A stretch of 37,557 bases of DNA from Baumannia cicadellinicola str. Hc (Homalodisca coagulata) (GCF_000013185.1 NC_007984.1:582136-619692), one strand, 5' to 3'. Shown: positions 11,671 through 20,914, counted from the stretch's first letter. Made by a program: numbers and translations. Notes: generated by a model from the sequence alone, not told the origin.

Positions 11671-12537
11671 TTAATTTTTTTTACCTTTACCATTATAGCA
11701 CAAATAGCTGCATTTTTTATTTCTCTTTTTTTGTGAGGGAATCTGTATAATTTTTTTATCTTCCCAGCATAGGAGCGTTAATTTACCACCCCAACAACAG
11801 CCGGTATCTAAACCGTAAATTCCTGTTGGTGTTCCTTTGCCTAAAAGCGAAGACCAATGACCAAAGATAATACTATATTTTTCTACAATTGTACTAGGTA
11901 GATTAAACCAAGGTCTGAGTGGTTCAGGAGCTTTATTTGGGATATCCTTACATAACATGTCAAGTTTCCCATTAGGAAAGCAGTAGCGCATCCTAGTAAA
12001 AACGTTAGTACTAAACTGTAATCTAGCTCGGTAACTTAATTCATTGCTCCAGTAATTCGGTATATCTTCATATATGCTATGCAAAAATAGCGGATAACTC
12101 TCACTTCTAAGTACCGTTTCAATTTCACTTGCGCATTGTAGTGCGGTATCAATATTCCATTGTGGTGTAATACCAGCATGGGCCATGAGAATTTTTTTCT
12201 TATTATCAACTTGTAGTACTGGTTGATAACGTAGCCAATTCATTAGATCTTCAGCATCAGGAGCTGTTAATAGTGGGATTGTATGATCTTTAATCCTATT
12301 CCGCATAATACCGGTATATACTGCTAGTAAATGTAAATCATGATTACCCAGTACAATACGTACGCTATTCCCTAACCTACGTATCATACGTAATACTTCT
12401 AGCGAACTTGGTCCCCGGGCTACTAGATCGCCGGTCAACCAAAGTGTATCAATTAATGGATCAAAAGCCACTTTCTCTAGAATAGTCTGTAATTCATCAT
12501 AGCAACCATGGATATCACCAATGAAGTAAGTAGACAT
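11671..12537 (-). CDS. apaH: Symmetrical diadenosine tetraphosphatase (Ap4A hydrolase)
   Basis: Hydrolyses Ap4A to two ADP; a metallophosphoesterase also linked in E. coli to removing Np4 caps from RNA. Conserved metal motifs are [20 protein letters not shown] and GNHDLHLL in the first 70 residues, with MAHAG and IFGHW later. It has 288 residues against 280 in E. coli; the extra length is a Lys/Asn-rich tail. It is the last gene of the surA-pdxA-rsmA-(apaG)-apaH minus-strand cluster. Its normal upstream partner apaG is broken, so it now follows about 230 bp of decayed sequence. Confidence 0.96.
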   Translation of the reverse strand: MSTYFIGDIHGCYDELQTILEKVAFDPLIDTLWLTGDLVARGPSSLEVLRMIRRLGNSVRIVLGNHDLHLLAVYTGIMRNRIKDHTIPLLTAPDAEDLMNWLRYQPVLQVDNKKKILMAHAGITPQWNIDTALQCASEIETVLRSESYPLFLHSIYEDIPNYWSNELSYRARLQFSTNVFTRMRYCFPNGKLDMLCKDIPNKAPEPLRPWFNLPSTIVEKYSIIFGHWSSLLGKGTPTGIYGLDTGCCWGGKLTLLCWEDKKIIQIPSQKKRNKKCSYLCYNGKGKKN

Positions 12538-12562
12538 AATTAATAGATCATATTATAAAATA

Positions 12563-12764
12563 CTAAAAGGGATAGTAACATAAAATAATTTTTATTCTAA
12601 TAGAGCATTTCTTCATTGTACCGAACATTAGTGTCCTCAGAGGAAAAATATTATTTTTATTACCTTCCTGATTAGTAAAAGTAAAAACATAGCGATTATG
12701 TTCTGGTTTAGACTGTCTTTCAAGGTACTGGTTTAAAATGAAGGCAAATATATTACGTATTCAT
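12563..12764 (-). pseudogene. apaG: apaG remnant (broken, internally deleted)
   Basis: This lies exactly where E. coli has apaG, between rsmA and apaH. From an ATG three bases after the rsmA stop, the frame reads MNT-stop-YICLHFKPV. After a frameshift it continues YLERQSKPEHNRYVFTFT, which aligns with E. coli ApaG VYIEAQSSPDNERYVFAYT (recalled from memory). The same frame then reaches FGTMKK (compare LGTMQG) and SIRIKII (compare SIDIPVF) before a stop. Only about 66 codons remain of the usual 125, so the middle is deleted. Stop, frameshift and deletion together show that it is dead. ApaG is a small Ig-like protein of poorly known function. Confidence 0.85.
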
Positions 12765-12766
12765 CC

Positions 12767-13582
12767 TTATTTTTTAGGCAGGCATTCGGCTAGTGTACTA
12801 GCTAAACAGCAATATTGTTCAACACTTAAGTTTTCGGCACGAAGCGTAGAAATTATGCCCTGTGTTAATAACTGTTCAACACTAAATAGATTACGTAAAC
12901 TATTACGTATAGTCTTCCGACGCTGTTGGAACGCAAGGCTCGTTAAGAGATACAGTTTATTGATATCTTTGACAGGATAGGGTGGTATAACATACGGTAC
13001 TAGCCGTACTACTGCTGAATCTACCTGAGGCACGGGTCTAAAAGACTCAGGTGGAACATCTAGAACTAAATCTATTTGGCAGTAATGTTGGGCTATCACG
13101 CTAAGTTTACCATAATTCTTATTATTAGGTTTAGCTAATAAACGGCTGACAACTTCTTTTTGCAACATAAAATGCATATCACGAATCATATGAATATGGC
13201 GAAATAGGTTAAACATCAGTGCTATAGAAATGTTATAAGGTAAGTTGCCAAAAATACGTAATGGTTGACTAAGTTTTTTTGCTAGGTCAGAGAAATTAAC
13301 TTTCATTACATCCTGTGACAGAATATTTAACTTGTGTTGTAGAATAGGATGATTAGCTAAATAGGCTACTAAATTATGGTCTAGCTCAATTACAGTGATA
13401 GTCTTAACATACTTAGCTACATATTTAGTTAATGCACCTAAACCTGGTCCTATCTCTACTAGAGCTTGACTAGGTAGAGGATGGATAACAGCAACAATAG
13501 ATTCAATAATATTCTGGTCGTGCAAAAAGTGCTGACCAAGACATTTACGTACTAAATGTCCTTGATAAAAATAGTTATACAT
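12767..13582 (-). CDS. rsmA: 16S rRNA (adenine1518/1519-N6)-dimethyltransferase
   Basis: Dimethylates A1518 and A1519 in helix 45 of 16S rRNA, a late 30S assembly checkpoint (KsgA). The SAM-binding motif [11 protein letters not shown] is near residue 42, the acidic VIELD follows, and the catalytic NLPY is near 113; [10 protein letters not shown] and [11 protein letters not shown] mark the C-terminal domain. It has 271 residues against 273 in E. coli. Its start overlaps the pdxA stop by 8 bp, as in the enterobacterial operon, so translation is probably coupled. Confidence 0.97.
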   Translation of the reverse strand: MYNYFYQGHLVRKCLGQHFLHDQNIIESIVAVIHPLPSQALVEIGPGLGALTKYVAKYVKTITVIELDHNLVAYLANHPILQHKLNILSQDVMKVNFSDLAKKLSQPLRIFGNLPYNISIALMFNLFRHIHMIRDMHFMLQKEVVSRLLAKPNNKNYGKLSVIAQHYCQIDLVLDVPPESFRPVPQVDSAVVRLVPYVIPPYPVKDINKLYLLTSLAFQQRRKTIRNSLRNLFSVEQLLTQGIISTLRAENLSVEQYCCLASTLAECLPKK

Positions 13583-14579
13583 TACTATTTTTGACCATTT
13601 CTATGGCTAAATTAAGGGCATTTTTCATGCTATTAGCCTTAGCTAAACCGGTACCAGCGAGCGAAAGTGCAGTTCCATGATCAACAGAAGTACGAATAAA
13701 AGGTAGACCAAAGGTGATATTAACTGCACTACCAAATCCCTGGTACTTAAGTACTGTTAAACCCTGATCATGATACATTGCTAGTACTACATCAGCTTCC
13801 TGTATATATTGAGGCAGAAATATCGTATCAGCCGGTAATGGACCCACAAGATCATAATGTTCTACTGCACGTAATGCTTTTAATACTGGAATTATTACTT
13901 CAATCTCTTCTTTACCTATATAGCCATCTTCACCAGCGTGTGGATTTAAACCGCAAACATAAACCCGCGGCTGTAGAATCCTTAATTGCTTGCGCAAATT
14001 CTCTACTAATAGAGTAATCACTTCATGTAGCATATTATAAGTAATTGTCCTGGGTACTGCACTAAGCGGTAAATGCGTTGTTGCTAATGCTACGCGCATC
14101 GACTCTGTTACAAGCATCATCACAACCATTTTTTTCTTACTACGTTCGGCAAGAAATTCTGTATGACCGCTAAATGGTATTCCACATGCGTTTATTATGC
14201 CTTTATGTACTGGTCCAGTTACTAGTGCAGCAAACTCACCATTTAAACAGCCATCACAAGCTCGAGCTAGCGTAGCTATAACATAGTTACTATTTGCTAC
14301 ATTAAGAATACCAGGAGTAACTATATCTGATGTATTAATTGCAAGTATGGTTAGTTCACCAATATTATTTAACCTAACATAATTAGGTTGATAAGGATGT
14401 AGTAATAGCGGTGGTAAACCTAGCTGTTTTACACGATGGATTAACAAGTATGGATCAGTACAAACAACTATTTCAACCGGCCACGCCTGTTGAGCTAACA
14501 TTGCTACCAGATCGATTCCAATCCCAGCTGGTTCACCAGGAGTGATAATTATACGTAGTGATTTACTATCTATTGTCAT
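13575..14579 (-). CDS. pdxA: 4-hydroxythreonine-4-phosphate dehydrogenase
   Basis: NAD-dependent oxidation in the DXP-dependent route to pyridoxine 5'-phosphate (vitamin B6), acting before PdxJ. Family motifs are [11 protein letters not shown] at the start, the metal-ligand histidines in [18 protein letters not shown] and AMYHDQGL, and the [15 protein letters not shown] loop. It has 334 residues against 329 in E. coli. It overlaps rsmA downstream and surA upstream by 14 bp. With ribF and folA it is a third cofactor-synthesis gene kept in this reduced genome. Confidence 0.97.
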   Translation of the reverse strand: MTIDSKSLRIIITPGEPAGIGIDLVAMLAQQAWPVEIVVCTDPYLLIHRVKQLGLPPLLLHPYQPNYVRLNNIGELTILAINTSDIVTPGILNVANSNYVIATLARACDGCLNGEFAALVTGPVHKGIINACGIPFSGHTEFLAERSKKKMVVMMLVTESMRVALATTHLPLSAVPRTITYNMLHEVITLLVENLRKQLRILQPRVYVCGLNPHAGEDGYIGKEEIEVIIPVLKALRAVEHYDLVGPLPADTIFLPQYIQEADVVLAMYHDQGLTVLKYQGFGSAVNITFGLPFIRTSVDHGTALSLAGTGLAKANSMKNALNLAIEMVKNSNV

Positions 14580-15867
14580 GGTGGTTGATAATTTTTATAT
14601 AAGCTAAATCTCGCTGTTCCTGTATCCAGATATGTGCTATTTCAGCTAGCTTACGATGCCATAGTATACGGTAGGCTGCTTCTTTATTTGTGGTGTTTTC
14701 TACCTGACGAATATTTTGTAGCTGAATCAAATGCCATCCTTGTGATGAACGAACAGGTATACTTAGTTGTCCCTTATTTAGAGATAGTAATAATTTACGG
14801 AATGTAGGAGTAAAGGCATTCAATGCATTCCAACCTAGATCACCTCCCTGTTGTGAAGAAATAATATCTTCTGATATTTGCTTTGCTACTATACTAAAGC
14901 TAATATCACCAATATTAATTTTCCGTGCTATATTAAGTAGCTGAACACGAGCCTGATTATCATTCCTCTTTACTGAAGTACGTAGTAAAATATGGCGAGC
15001 ATAAACCTCGGTAATAGGGATATTACTCATATGAGTTCTTATCATATCATGAACCTTCAATATATGAATCCCAATATCTGAATATATAGGGCCTATAACA
15101 CTGCCTTTTTGTGCTCCATATAAATGTTTAGCTAATATTAGTGGTAATTTTGTATGCTGTATCCCAATCATGCTGAAAGAATTTAACATTTGAGTATCAG
15201 TAGAGTATTTAATAGCTAGCTCCCGAAAATCATTTTGTTTTTCGCTTTGTGCCATTAGAAATAAAGCTAATGCTTCTGCCTCATTTTTTTGCTTACGCGA
15301 AGGTTTTTCCGGTAATGGGATCAACATATGACTAAGATTAAATGTTGTATTTTTGCGTATTGCTATTTTCTTGGCTAAAAATTCTACTTCTTGAGGAAGA
15401 ATAGTTATTCTTCGGTGAAGAGCGCTATTAAGTACTTCAGCTATTAATAGATCTTGACGAAGTTGCGCTCGATAAATATCGTAGATATTTCTGTTAGAGT
15501 ACATTAGGTGACGTAATTTAGCTATAGATAGATTCTGACTAGAAGTTAGATCGTGGATAATTTTATTTAACTTAGTCTCTGCTATAGTAATATGACTAAG
15601 TTTAGCTTGTTGTTGTATAATTTTTTTTATAATTAAACGATCTATAATATGTTTATTGAGCTGATTATCTTCTAGCTGTTCCTGATAGTTAAGTTTAGCG
15701 TAATTTTGAATACTATCCCGTAAAATTTTTAACTCACTTTCTAGAATAATATCGTTATTAACGATAGCTACTACTTGATCTATAAGATTAGGTTCTGCTA
15801 TAGCGCAATTAATATATGTATAAAAATATAGTATAATAATACTTAGAAGAAGTTTTATCCCATCCAT
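14566..15867 (-). CDS. surA: Periplasmic chaperone / peptidyl-prolyl isomerase SurA
   Basis: Escorts outer-membrane proteins across the periplasm to the BAM complex. The ATG at 15867 gives 433 residues (E. coli 428) and a good signal peptide (MDGIKLLLS, a hydrophobic core, CAIAEP). A longer start at 15933 would add 22 residues before the signal peptide and overlap the divergent bamE, so I reject it. Next come the N-terminal chaperone region ([15 protein letters not shown]) and two parvulin domains. The second keeps QQGGDLGW, but the first reads NSFSMIG where E. coli has NGGQMGW. lptD, the usual upstream neighbour, is absent. Confidence 0.94.
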   Translation of the reverse strand: MDGIKLLLSIIILYFYTYINCAIAEPNLIDQVVAIVNNDIILESELKILRDSIQNYAKLNYQEQLEDNQLNKHIIDRLIIKKIIQQQAKLSHITIAETKLNKIIHDLTSSQNLSIAKLRHLMYSNRNIYDIYRAQLRQDLLIAEVLNSALHRRITILPQEVEFLAKKIAIRKNTTFNLSHMLIPLPEKPSRKQKNEAEALALFLMAQSEKQNDFRELAIKYSTDTQMLNSFSMIGIQHTKLPLILAKHLYGAQKGSVIGPIYSDIGIHILKVHDMIRTHMSNIPITEVYARHILLRTSVKRNDNQARVQLLNIARKINIGDISFSIVAKQISEDIISSQQGGDLGWNALNAFTPTFRKLLLSLNKGQLSIPVRSSQGWHLIQLQNIRQVENTTNKEAAYRILWHRKLAEIAHIWIQEQRDLAYIKIINHHDNR

Positions 15868-15915
15868 CCTAATTGTTCTACGTGAAAGTGATAAAAATTT
15901 ACTTGTATTGACTAA

Positions 15916-16248
15916 ATGAACCTTATATATCATCAGTTAACAGTTATTGTTTTATTTGCTTTAATTTTTACTTCAAGTTGTTCTATGTATAATATAGTCA
16001 TCTATCATCATAACCTTCATCAAGGTAATTACTTGACGAAAACTGACGTTGATCAAATTCATATTGGCATGACTAAGCAACAGGTATCTAATATCCTTGG
16101 AACACCAATTTTTCAAGATCAAAATAATACTTGGTATTATATTGATCGCTGTAAAATAAATCACCAACATCTTACTCAAAAGAGAGTAATATTAACCTTT
16201 AATAAGAGTGATATTTTAACTAATCTTGATAAGTTTACAGACTATTGA
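15916..16248 (+). CDS. bamE: Outer membrane protein assembly factor BamE (SmpA)
   Basis: Small lipoprotein of the BAM complex that stabilises BamA-BamD. A 22-residue hydrophobic signal peptide ends in the lipobox-like FTSSC, with C22 the expected lipidated residue and LspA the processing enzyme. The family core is clear: QGNYLTKTDVDQIHIGMTKQQV, then LGTP and WYYID. It has 110 residues against 113 in E. coli. It is divergent from surA with 48 bp between and convergent with rnfH, as in the E. coli bamE-ratB-ratA-smpB cluster. The surA/bamE border is a rearrangement junction relative to E. coli. Confidence 0.93.
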   Translation: MNLIYHQLTVIVLFALIFTSSCSMYNIVIYHHNLHQGNYLTKTDVDQIHIGMTKQQVSNILGTPIFQDQNNTWYYIDRCKINHQHLTQKRVILTFNKSDILTNLDKFTDY

Positions 16249-16275
16249 TCTAACACAAGATAACAACTATTTTAG

Positions 16276-16551
16276 TTATAATGTACGTAAGCGGATACGA
16301 TCTTTAGGATTTATAAGTAATGGTCGGTAAATTTCTATCCTGTCACCATTACTTAATGGTTCTTTTAATGATATAATTTTGCTAAAAATACCTACTTTAT
16401 TAATCTTTATTAGATCAATTTCTGGTTGTAAAGATAGAATACCTGAAGCCTCAATAGCCTGCTCTACGCTACTACTTTTAGGTAAGAGTAACGATAATAT
16501 ATACTGATGATTTGGTAGGGCATAAACTACCTTAACTATAATATTAGACAC
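16276..16551 (-). CDS. rnfH: RnfH / RatB family ubiquitin-fold protein
   Basis: Member of the RnfH (RatB, YfjF) family with a beta-grasp fold; its biochemical role is not established. The core VVYALPNHQYIL, the SSVEQAIEASGIL block, KINKVGIFSK and the diagnostic GDRIEIYRPLLINPK are all present. I chose the GTG at 16551 (91 residues, E. coli 96) because VSNIIVKVVYALP matches the family start; the longer ATG at 16605 adds 18 hydrophobic residues with no counterpart. Its usual upstream partner ratA has been lost, so it stands alone, convergent with bamE. Confidence 0.85.
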   Translation of the reverse strand: MSNIIVKVVYALPNHQYILSLLLPKSSSVEQAIEASGILSLQPEIDLIKINKVGIFSKIISLKEPLSNGDRIEIYRPLLINPKDRIRLRTL

Positions 16552-16631
16552 TATAAATTGAATTATCTTTATTAGATAGTGAACTATTTTTTGATATAAT
16601 AACAATATTATTAACTATATATATAATTATA

Positions 16632-16713
16632 TTATGCATTAATATTATTAACTAATCGTCCAGTTGCTTTTATTATATCACAGAGGTAATCATTACCGAT
16701 GATAAAAATCATT
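16632..16713 (-). pseudogene. Possible ratA relic
   Basis: The position between rnfH and smpB is where E. coli keeps ratA. On the minus strand one frame gives IND, then LP, and the shifted frame gives CDIIKATGRLVNNINA. These could correspond to RatA VND, LPGC and SRILESTPGQMTAAV (recalled from memory). Several stops and shifts interrupt it and the similarity is short, so chance in AT-rich DNA is possible. Nothing else is recognised in 16606-16729. Confidence 0.28.
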
Positions 16714-16729
16714 TATTTATCTTATCTAT

Positions 16730-16758
16730 TTGATAAATTAATGCTTAATAAGTATTAT
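16730..16758 (+). promoter_or_regulatory. Putative sigma-70 promoter of smpB
   Basis: TTGATA (16730-16735) and TATTAT (16753-16758) are separated by 17 bp and end 22 bp before the smpB ATG. Each box has one or two mismatches to consensus and the spacing is ideal. The AT-rich background lowers the weight of the match. Confidence 0.35.
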
Positions 16759-16780
16759 ATAAAGCATAGTTATTGTTAAA

Positions 16781-17266
16781 ATGAAAAACCAAACACCATG
16801 CCGAGTTAGTAAAATAACTACTATTACACAAAATAAACGTGTACGCTACGAATATTTTATAGAGCAAGAATTTGAAGCAGGAATTTCTTTACTTGGTTGG
16901 GAAGTAAAATCGCTACGTGCTGGAATAGTTCATATAAACGATAGTTATATTTTACTAAAAGATAGCGAGGCATTTTTATTAGGCGCAACATTACGACCAC
17001 TGATAGTTGCTTCATCGCATATTCTTTATTCTCCTATGCGGAGTAGAAAGCTACTACTTCGTAGACGTGAACTTGATACGCTATTAGGTAAAGTTCATCG
17101 TAAAGGTTATACTATTGTTCCAATATCATTATATTGGAGAAATAGTTTAGCTAAAATCCAGCTTGGTATAGCTAAAGGTAAAAAACAATATGATAAACGG
17201 CATTGTATAAAAGAACGTGAATGGCTACTGAATAAAGCCCGCATTACCAAATTAGTCCATCGATAA
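16781..17266 (+). CDS. smpB: SsrA-binding protein SmpB
   Basis: Binds the tRNA-like domain of tmRNA and brings it to stalled ribosomes in trans-translation. It has 161 residues against 160 in E. coli. Family features are the N-terminal [20 protein letters not shown], the core [11 protein letters not shown], the [14 protein letters not shown] segment and the basic C-terminal tail ([16 protein letters not shown]) that enters the empty mRNA channel. The tmRNA gene starts 78 bp downstream on the same strand, as in E. coli. Confidence 0.97.
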   Translation: MKNQTPCRVSKITTITQNKRVRYEYFIEQEFEAGISLLGWEVKSLRAGIVHINDSYILLKDSEAFLLGATLRPLIVASSHILYSPMRSRKLLLRRRELDTLLGKVHRKGYTIVPISLYWRNSLAKIQLGIAKGKKQYDKRHCIKEREWLLNKARITKLVHR

Positions 17267-17296
17267 AATTTAAATATTGATGTGCCGAAGAGAGAT

Positions 17297-17325
17297 TTAT
17301 GCTATAGGAGAAGATAAACTATTAA
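17297..17325 (+). promoter_or_regulatory. Possible promoter of ssrA
   Basis: TTTATG (17297-17302) and TATTAA (17320-17325) with a 17-bp spacer lie about 20 bp before the expected 5' end of mature tmRNA. The -35 match is poor. Read-through from smpB is an alternative source of the transcript. Confidence 0.22.
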
Positions 17326-17344
17326 TAAATAAGGATTAATATAT

Positions 17345-17719
17345 GGGGCTGATTATGGATTCGACAGGATTGTCGTAACCTTAGGTGCATGCCGAGGTAA
17401 GGTAATCTCGTAAAATAACCTAACATAAACAATTGCAAATAACTCGCAATATGAATCTGTTGCATTAGCAGCTTAAATCAGCTTAAGAACTGAAGATTCC
17501 CTCTCTCCCTAGTCTTATCTCTTAGAACGGGGTTAAGAGAGGTCAAATATCAAAGAGATAGCGTAAATATCAAACCTGGGGATAAAACGCTAAAAACACA
17601 GGTTAGTTTGTCAATAGCGTGTCTGTTCGCTATAGACAAACGAAAATTAAAACAGTACTAAGCATGTAGTACCAAGGGCGTAGTAATTCTGGACGCGGGT
17701 TCAAATCCCGCCAGCTCCA
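17345..17719 (+). ncRNA. ssrA: tmRNA (ssrA), trans-translation RNA
   Basis: Rescues stalled ribosomes by acting as alanyl-tRNA and then as mRNA for a degradation tag. The 5' end GGGGCTGATTATGGATTCGA and the T-arm/acceptor end GGTTCAAATCCCGCCAGCTCC pair as in E. coli. The tag frame starts at GCA 17435 and ends at TAA 17474-17476, encoding ANNSQYESVALAA. It is longer than the E. coli tag ANDENYALAA but keeps the protease-recognised ALAA end. Pseudoknot segments such as CCCTCTCTCCCTAG and CTTAGAACGGGG are conserved. After discriminator A 17719 the DNA reads GTC, so the CCA end is not encoded and must be added by the CCA-adding enzyme. Confidence 0.96.
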
Positions 17720-17746
17720 GTCAAAATAAATATAAGAACTAATTAA

Positions 17747-18490
17747 TTAAAATGAGACTTTAAAGTTAGGATTAAGAAAAGATTTACGTGGTAAATAATC
17801 AATTTCTTTTTGATGCCAGTCATGCACTTTTGCTCCAGCAGCTATAGCAATTGCATGACCTGCCGCAGTATCCCAGATATTAGTTGGTGTAAAACGTGGA
17901 TAAATCTGTGCACTACCTTCTGCAATCATACAAAATTTTAGAGATGACCCGATAGTTTTGATCTGATATTCTCCTATTTGTGTTAAGTAATTAAATAGTT
18001 CATGATTATTACCATGAGAACGGCTAACTACTACGATCGGTGGTTTTGCATCTGTTACTACTAGTTCAAATAAAGAGTTATTTTCATCTACTTTCCATGC
18101 TTTCATATTATCCGCTGCATACAATATATCTATAGCAGGTGCATATACTACTCCCATGATTGGCTTGCTATGTTCAATGAGAGCAATGTTAACCGTGAAC
18201 TCACCATTACGACGCAAAAACTCTTTAGTTCCATCTAATGGATCTACTAACCAAAAGTAGCGCCAATGCTGTCGTAAATCCCAGTTAGCAGGATTCTCTT
18301 CCGAGAGAATCGGTATATCAGGAGTTAATTGATGTAAATGATCCACTATTACCTGATGTGATACTAGATCTGCCGCTGTTACAGGAGAAGAATCTGGCTT
18401 ATTATTTAGTGCTAGTGGCTGATTGCCCATGTATACCTGCATAATAGCTTTTCCTGCAGTACGAGCGATTGCAATTATTTTATTGATCAT
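17747..18490 (-). CDS. cysQ: 3'(2'),5'-bisphosphate nucleotidase CysQ
   Basis: Hydrolyses 3'-phosphoadenosine 5'-phosphate (PAP) to AMP, preventing toxic build-up from sulfate assimilation or 4'-phosphopantetheine transfer. The inositol-monophosphatase metal motifs are complete: LSEEN (about residue 63), DPLDGTKEF (about 83-91) and WDTAAGHA (near 207). It has 247 residues against 246 in E. coli. It is convergent with ssrA, only 27 bp away. Its presence here, next to rplI, marks the start of the inverted 94-95 minute block. Confidence 0.96.
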   Translation of the reverse strand: MINKIIAIARTAGKAIMQVYMGNQPLALNNKPDSSPVTAADLVSHQVIVDHLHQLTPDIPILSEENPANWDLRQHWRYFWLVDPLDGTKEFLRRNGEFTVNIALIEHSKPIMGVVYAPAIDILYAADNMKAWKVDENNSLFELVVTDAKPPIVVVSRSHGNNHELFNYLTQIGEYQIKTIGSSLKFCMIAEGSAQIYPRFTPTNIWDTAAGHAIAIAAGAKVHDWHQKEIDYLPRKSFLNPNFKVSF

Positions 18491-18510
18491 CGTAATTTAC
18501 TATATACTTA

Positions 18511-18963
18511 TTACTTTTCAGCTATAACAAGTACATTTATAGCTACGGAAATATCGCTATGAATACGAATACTAACTATGTGATTACCAGTCGTACGTAA
18601 AACACCATTAGGTAAGCGAACTTCACTTTTTTTTGTATTGATGCCAGCCATAGAAATAGCGTTAGCAATATCGCGAGTACCGATAGAACCAAATAATTTT
18701 CCTTCTTCGCCTGCTTTTGATAGTATAGTGATACTACCAAGTTCATTAATTTTATTAGCTCTAGCTTCAGCAGCCGACTTAATATTAGCTAGTTTTGCTA
18801 CTAATTCAACACGACATTTTTCAAAATACTCAACGTTTTTTCTAGTTGCAGGTACTGCTTTACCCTGGGGTACTAGATAGTTACGAGCATATCCCGCTTT
18901 AACGTTTACTTGTTCACCTAACTTGCCAAGATTACTAACATTATCAAGTAAAATTATTTGCAT
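18511..18963 (-). CDS. rplI: 50S ribosomal protein L9
   Basis: Two-domain 50S protein that binds 23S rRNA domain V near the L1 stalk and helps frame maintenance. The N-terminal rRNA-binding domain [22 protein letters not shown], the loop [17 protein letters not shown], the long connecting helix and the C-terminal [17 protein letters not shown] are all present. The ATG at 18963 gives 150 residues (E. coli 149) and has AGGATAAG just upstream; an ATG 24 bases earlier lacks family support. Last gene of the rpsF-priB-rpsR-rplI ribosomal operon. Confidence 0.96.
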   Translation of the reverse strand: MQIILLDNVSNLGKLGEQVNVKAGYARNYLVPQGKAVPATRKNVEYFEKCRVELVAKLANIKSAAEARANKINELGSITILSKAGEEGKLFGSIGTRDIANAISMAGINTKKSEVRLPNGVLRTTGNHIVSIRIHSDISVAINVLVIAEK

Positions 18964-19048
18964 AATCTTATCCTGTGCTCTAATCAATTTTTTTAAAATA
19001 TATTACTTTATACAAAAAGTTTATACAACAAGTCGAATTATATTAGGT

Positions 19049-19279
<231 letters not shown>

Positions 19280-19594
19280 TTATTCTCCAGACTTTATTAA
19301 ATAAATCTGCTCAGCATGTAATACTATTTTACTGAGTCCATTACGCCCTTGATGACTACTAATAAAACCATTTATGCTAATTTTCTCGCCAACTATTATA
19401 CTATTAGTAATATCGTTAAAAGCATTACCACTCATTACTACCGATATTCTACACCATGCTTGACGTTTAAAACCAGCTTCTTCTTGTACAGAATAATGTT
19501 CAAGCACAAACTGACAATGTTTTATCCCAGATGGACTTACCTTTCTAACAGGCGTATTACAAATAATTCCTGATAATATCAGACGATTAGTCAT
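19280..19594 (-). CDS. priB: Primosomal replication protein N (PriB)
   Basis: Homodimeric OB-fold single-stranded DNA-binding protein that links PriA to DnaT in replication restart. The ATG at 19594 gives 104 residues, exactly the E. coli length, starting [20 protein letters not shown] and keeping [19 protein letters not shown] and [14 protein letters not shown]. An in-frame ATG at 19633, 3 bp after the rpsF stop, would add 13 residues; close coupling to rpsF could favour it, and neither start has a clear Shine-Dalgarno. Embedded in the rpsF-priB-rpsR-rplI operon. Confidence 0.93.
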   Translation of the reverse strand: MTNRLILSGIICNTPVRKVSPSGIKHCQFVLEHYSVQEEAGFKRQAWCRISVVMSGNAFNDITNSIIVGEKISINGFISSHQGRNGLSKIVLHAEQIYLIKSGE

Positions 19595-19636
19595 GCTAAA
19601 TTTTAGGCTATATAAATGATGTTGTTGTAACATGTA

Positions 19637-20014
19637 TTATAATTCAGAATTTTTTTCTTCAGAATATTTATTTATTTCGGTTACCAAATTGTCATCTTTC
19701 GTCTTCACCATAGGAGATGCTTCAGTTACTATGTGCTTAACACGCATTATCATACTCCGGATAATAGCTTCATTGAAACGTAAATATTTGCTTAACTCAT
19801 CCATAACTTTCTGTGAAGCTTCTAAGTTAATAAGTACATAATGTGCCTTATGTAGCTTTTTAATTGGGTAAGATAACTGACGACGGCCCCAATCTTCTAA
19901 GCGATGAATTTTTCCTTGAGCACTCGTTATAACGGTACTATACCGTTCAATCATTCTAGAAACTTGTTCACTTTGGTCAGGATGAACCATTAAAACAATT
20001 TCGTAATGACGCAT
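19637..20014 (-). CDS. rpsF: 30S ribosomal protein S6
   Basis: Platform protein that forms a heterodimer with S18 on 16S rRNA. It has 125 residues against about 131 in E. coli, reading [37 protein letters not shown] and the [15 protein letters not shown] strand. The acidic C-terminal tail, a target of RimK glutamylation in E. coli, is shortened to EKNSEL. A strong AAGGAG precedes the ATG. First gene of the ribosomal operon, so the promoter should lie in 20015-20130; a CCG triplet just upstream of the ribosome-binding site could belong to the known S6:S18 leader motif. Confidence 0.96.
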   Translation of the reverse strand: MRHYEIVLMVHPDQSEQVSRMIERYSTVITSAQGKIHRLEDWGRRQLSYPIKKLHKAHYVLINLEASQKVMDELSKYLRFNEAIIRSMIMRVKHIVTEASPMVKTKDDNLVTEINKYSEEKNSEL

Positions 20015-20130
20015 TAAATAGCTCCTTATAGACGGATAATCTACGATAGTAAATTTAACTGTTTAGTAAAACTCAGTGATAATCATTTATTACATCTATT
20101 ATCATTACATTTTAACGGGTAGAACGTAAA

Positions 20131-20153
20131 GACGCGAAGTTCATTTTCGCGTT
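20131..20153 (-). terminator. Putative terminator after rlmB
   Basis: Inverted repeat ACGCGAA / TTCGCGT (20132-20138 and 20146-20152) with a 7-base loop and an extra G-U pair. It is an unusually GC-rich hairpin for this AT-rich genome, lies 15 bp after the rlmB stop, and is followed on the minus strand by CTTTACGTTCT. The U-tract is poor, so termination may be weak or the hairpin may protect the 3' end. Confidence 0.45.
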
Positions 20154-20167
20154 ATTGAATAATGTTT

Positions 20168-20914
20168 TCAACTAGATAATCTTTGGCGAACTACCTCAAA
20201 AAGAAAGACACCAACTGCAACAGAAACATTAAGTGAAGCTACAGAACCAACCATAGGAATTCGAAGAAGCTCATTGCAATATTTTTTAGTCAAACGACGG
20301 ATGCCATTACCTTCAGCACCGACGACTAGTGCGATTGGGCTAGTAAACTTAAATGAAGTTTGATAAATATGACTATCCGCTTCAATAGTAGTACCTAAAA
20401 TCAAGATGTTATGTTCTTGTAGCAATCGTAATGTACGTGCCAAGTTAGTTACTTGGATTAATGGCATGGTTTCTGCCGCTCCACTTGCAACTTTTTTCAC
20501 TGTTGCGTTCAGATATGCCGAACGATTACGTGGAATAATAATGGCATTAACTCCAGCTGCATCAGCACAACGCAAGCAAGCACCTAAATTATGAGGATCT
20601 GTAACACCATCTAATACTAATAAGAGTGGTGCTGTATGTTGTGCTAGTAATGCTGGTAGATCTTGTTCCTGAAATTGACGTCTATTAGTTTGTACTCGTG
20701 CGATAATTCCTTGATGTGTAGCACCTTTAACTTGCATATCTAGCCATTGGCGATTAACTATCTTGATGATAATTTTTTTTTGTTTTAGTTGCTTAATAAT
20801 ACATTGGAAACGCTGGTCATTACGTCTTTCGAGAAGATATACTTCTTTAAATAATTGAGGATCACGTTTTAAAATAGCCTGTACAGCGTGTATACCGTAA
20901 ATTATTTCATTCAT
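20168..20914 (-). CDS. rlmB: 23S rRNA (guanosine2251-2'-O)-methyltransferase
   Basis: SPOUT-class (TrmH/SpoU) enzyme that methylates G2251 in the 23S rRNA peptidyl-transferase P-loop. The three knot motifs are intact: DPHNLGACLRCADAAG, VVGAEGNGIRRLT and SLNVSVAVGVFLFEVVRQR. It has 248 residues against 243 in E. coli. The N-terminal substrate-binding domain begins MNEIIYGIHAVQAIL. It lies 88 bp downstream of rnr, as in the E. coli rnr-rlmB pair, and probably shares its transcript. Confidence 0.97.
   Translation of the reverse strand: MNEIIYGIHAVQAILKRDPQLFKEVYLLERRNDQRFQCIIKQLKQKKIIIKIVNRQWLDMQVKGATHQGIIARVQTNRRQFQEQDLPALLAQHTAPLLLVLDGVTDPHNLGACLRCADAAGVNAIIIPRNRSAYLNATVKKVASGAAETMPLIQVTNLARTLRLLQEHNILILGTTIEADSHIYQTSFKFTSPIALVVGAEGNGIRRLTKKYCNELLRIPMVGSVASLNVSVAVGVFLFEVVRQRLSS

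Noticed and set aside
12738..12980. Plus-strand open frame of 80 residues
   Set aside because: Overlaps the 3' end of rsmA and the apaG relic on the opposite strand; no recognisable product.
15868..15933. N-terminal extension of SurA from ATG 15933
   Set aside because: It would put 22 polar residues ahead of the signal peptide and overlap the divergent bamE start.
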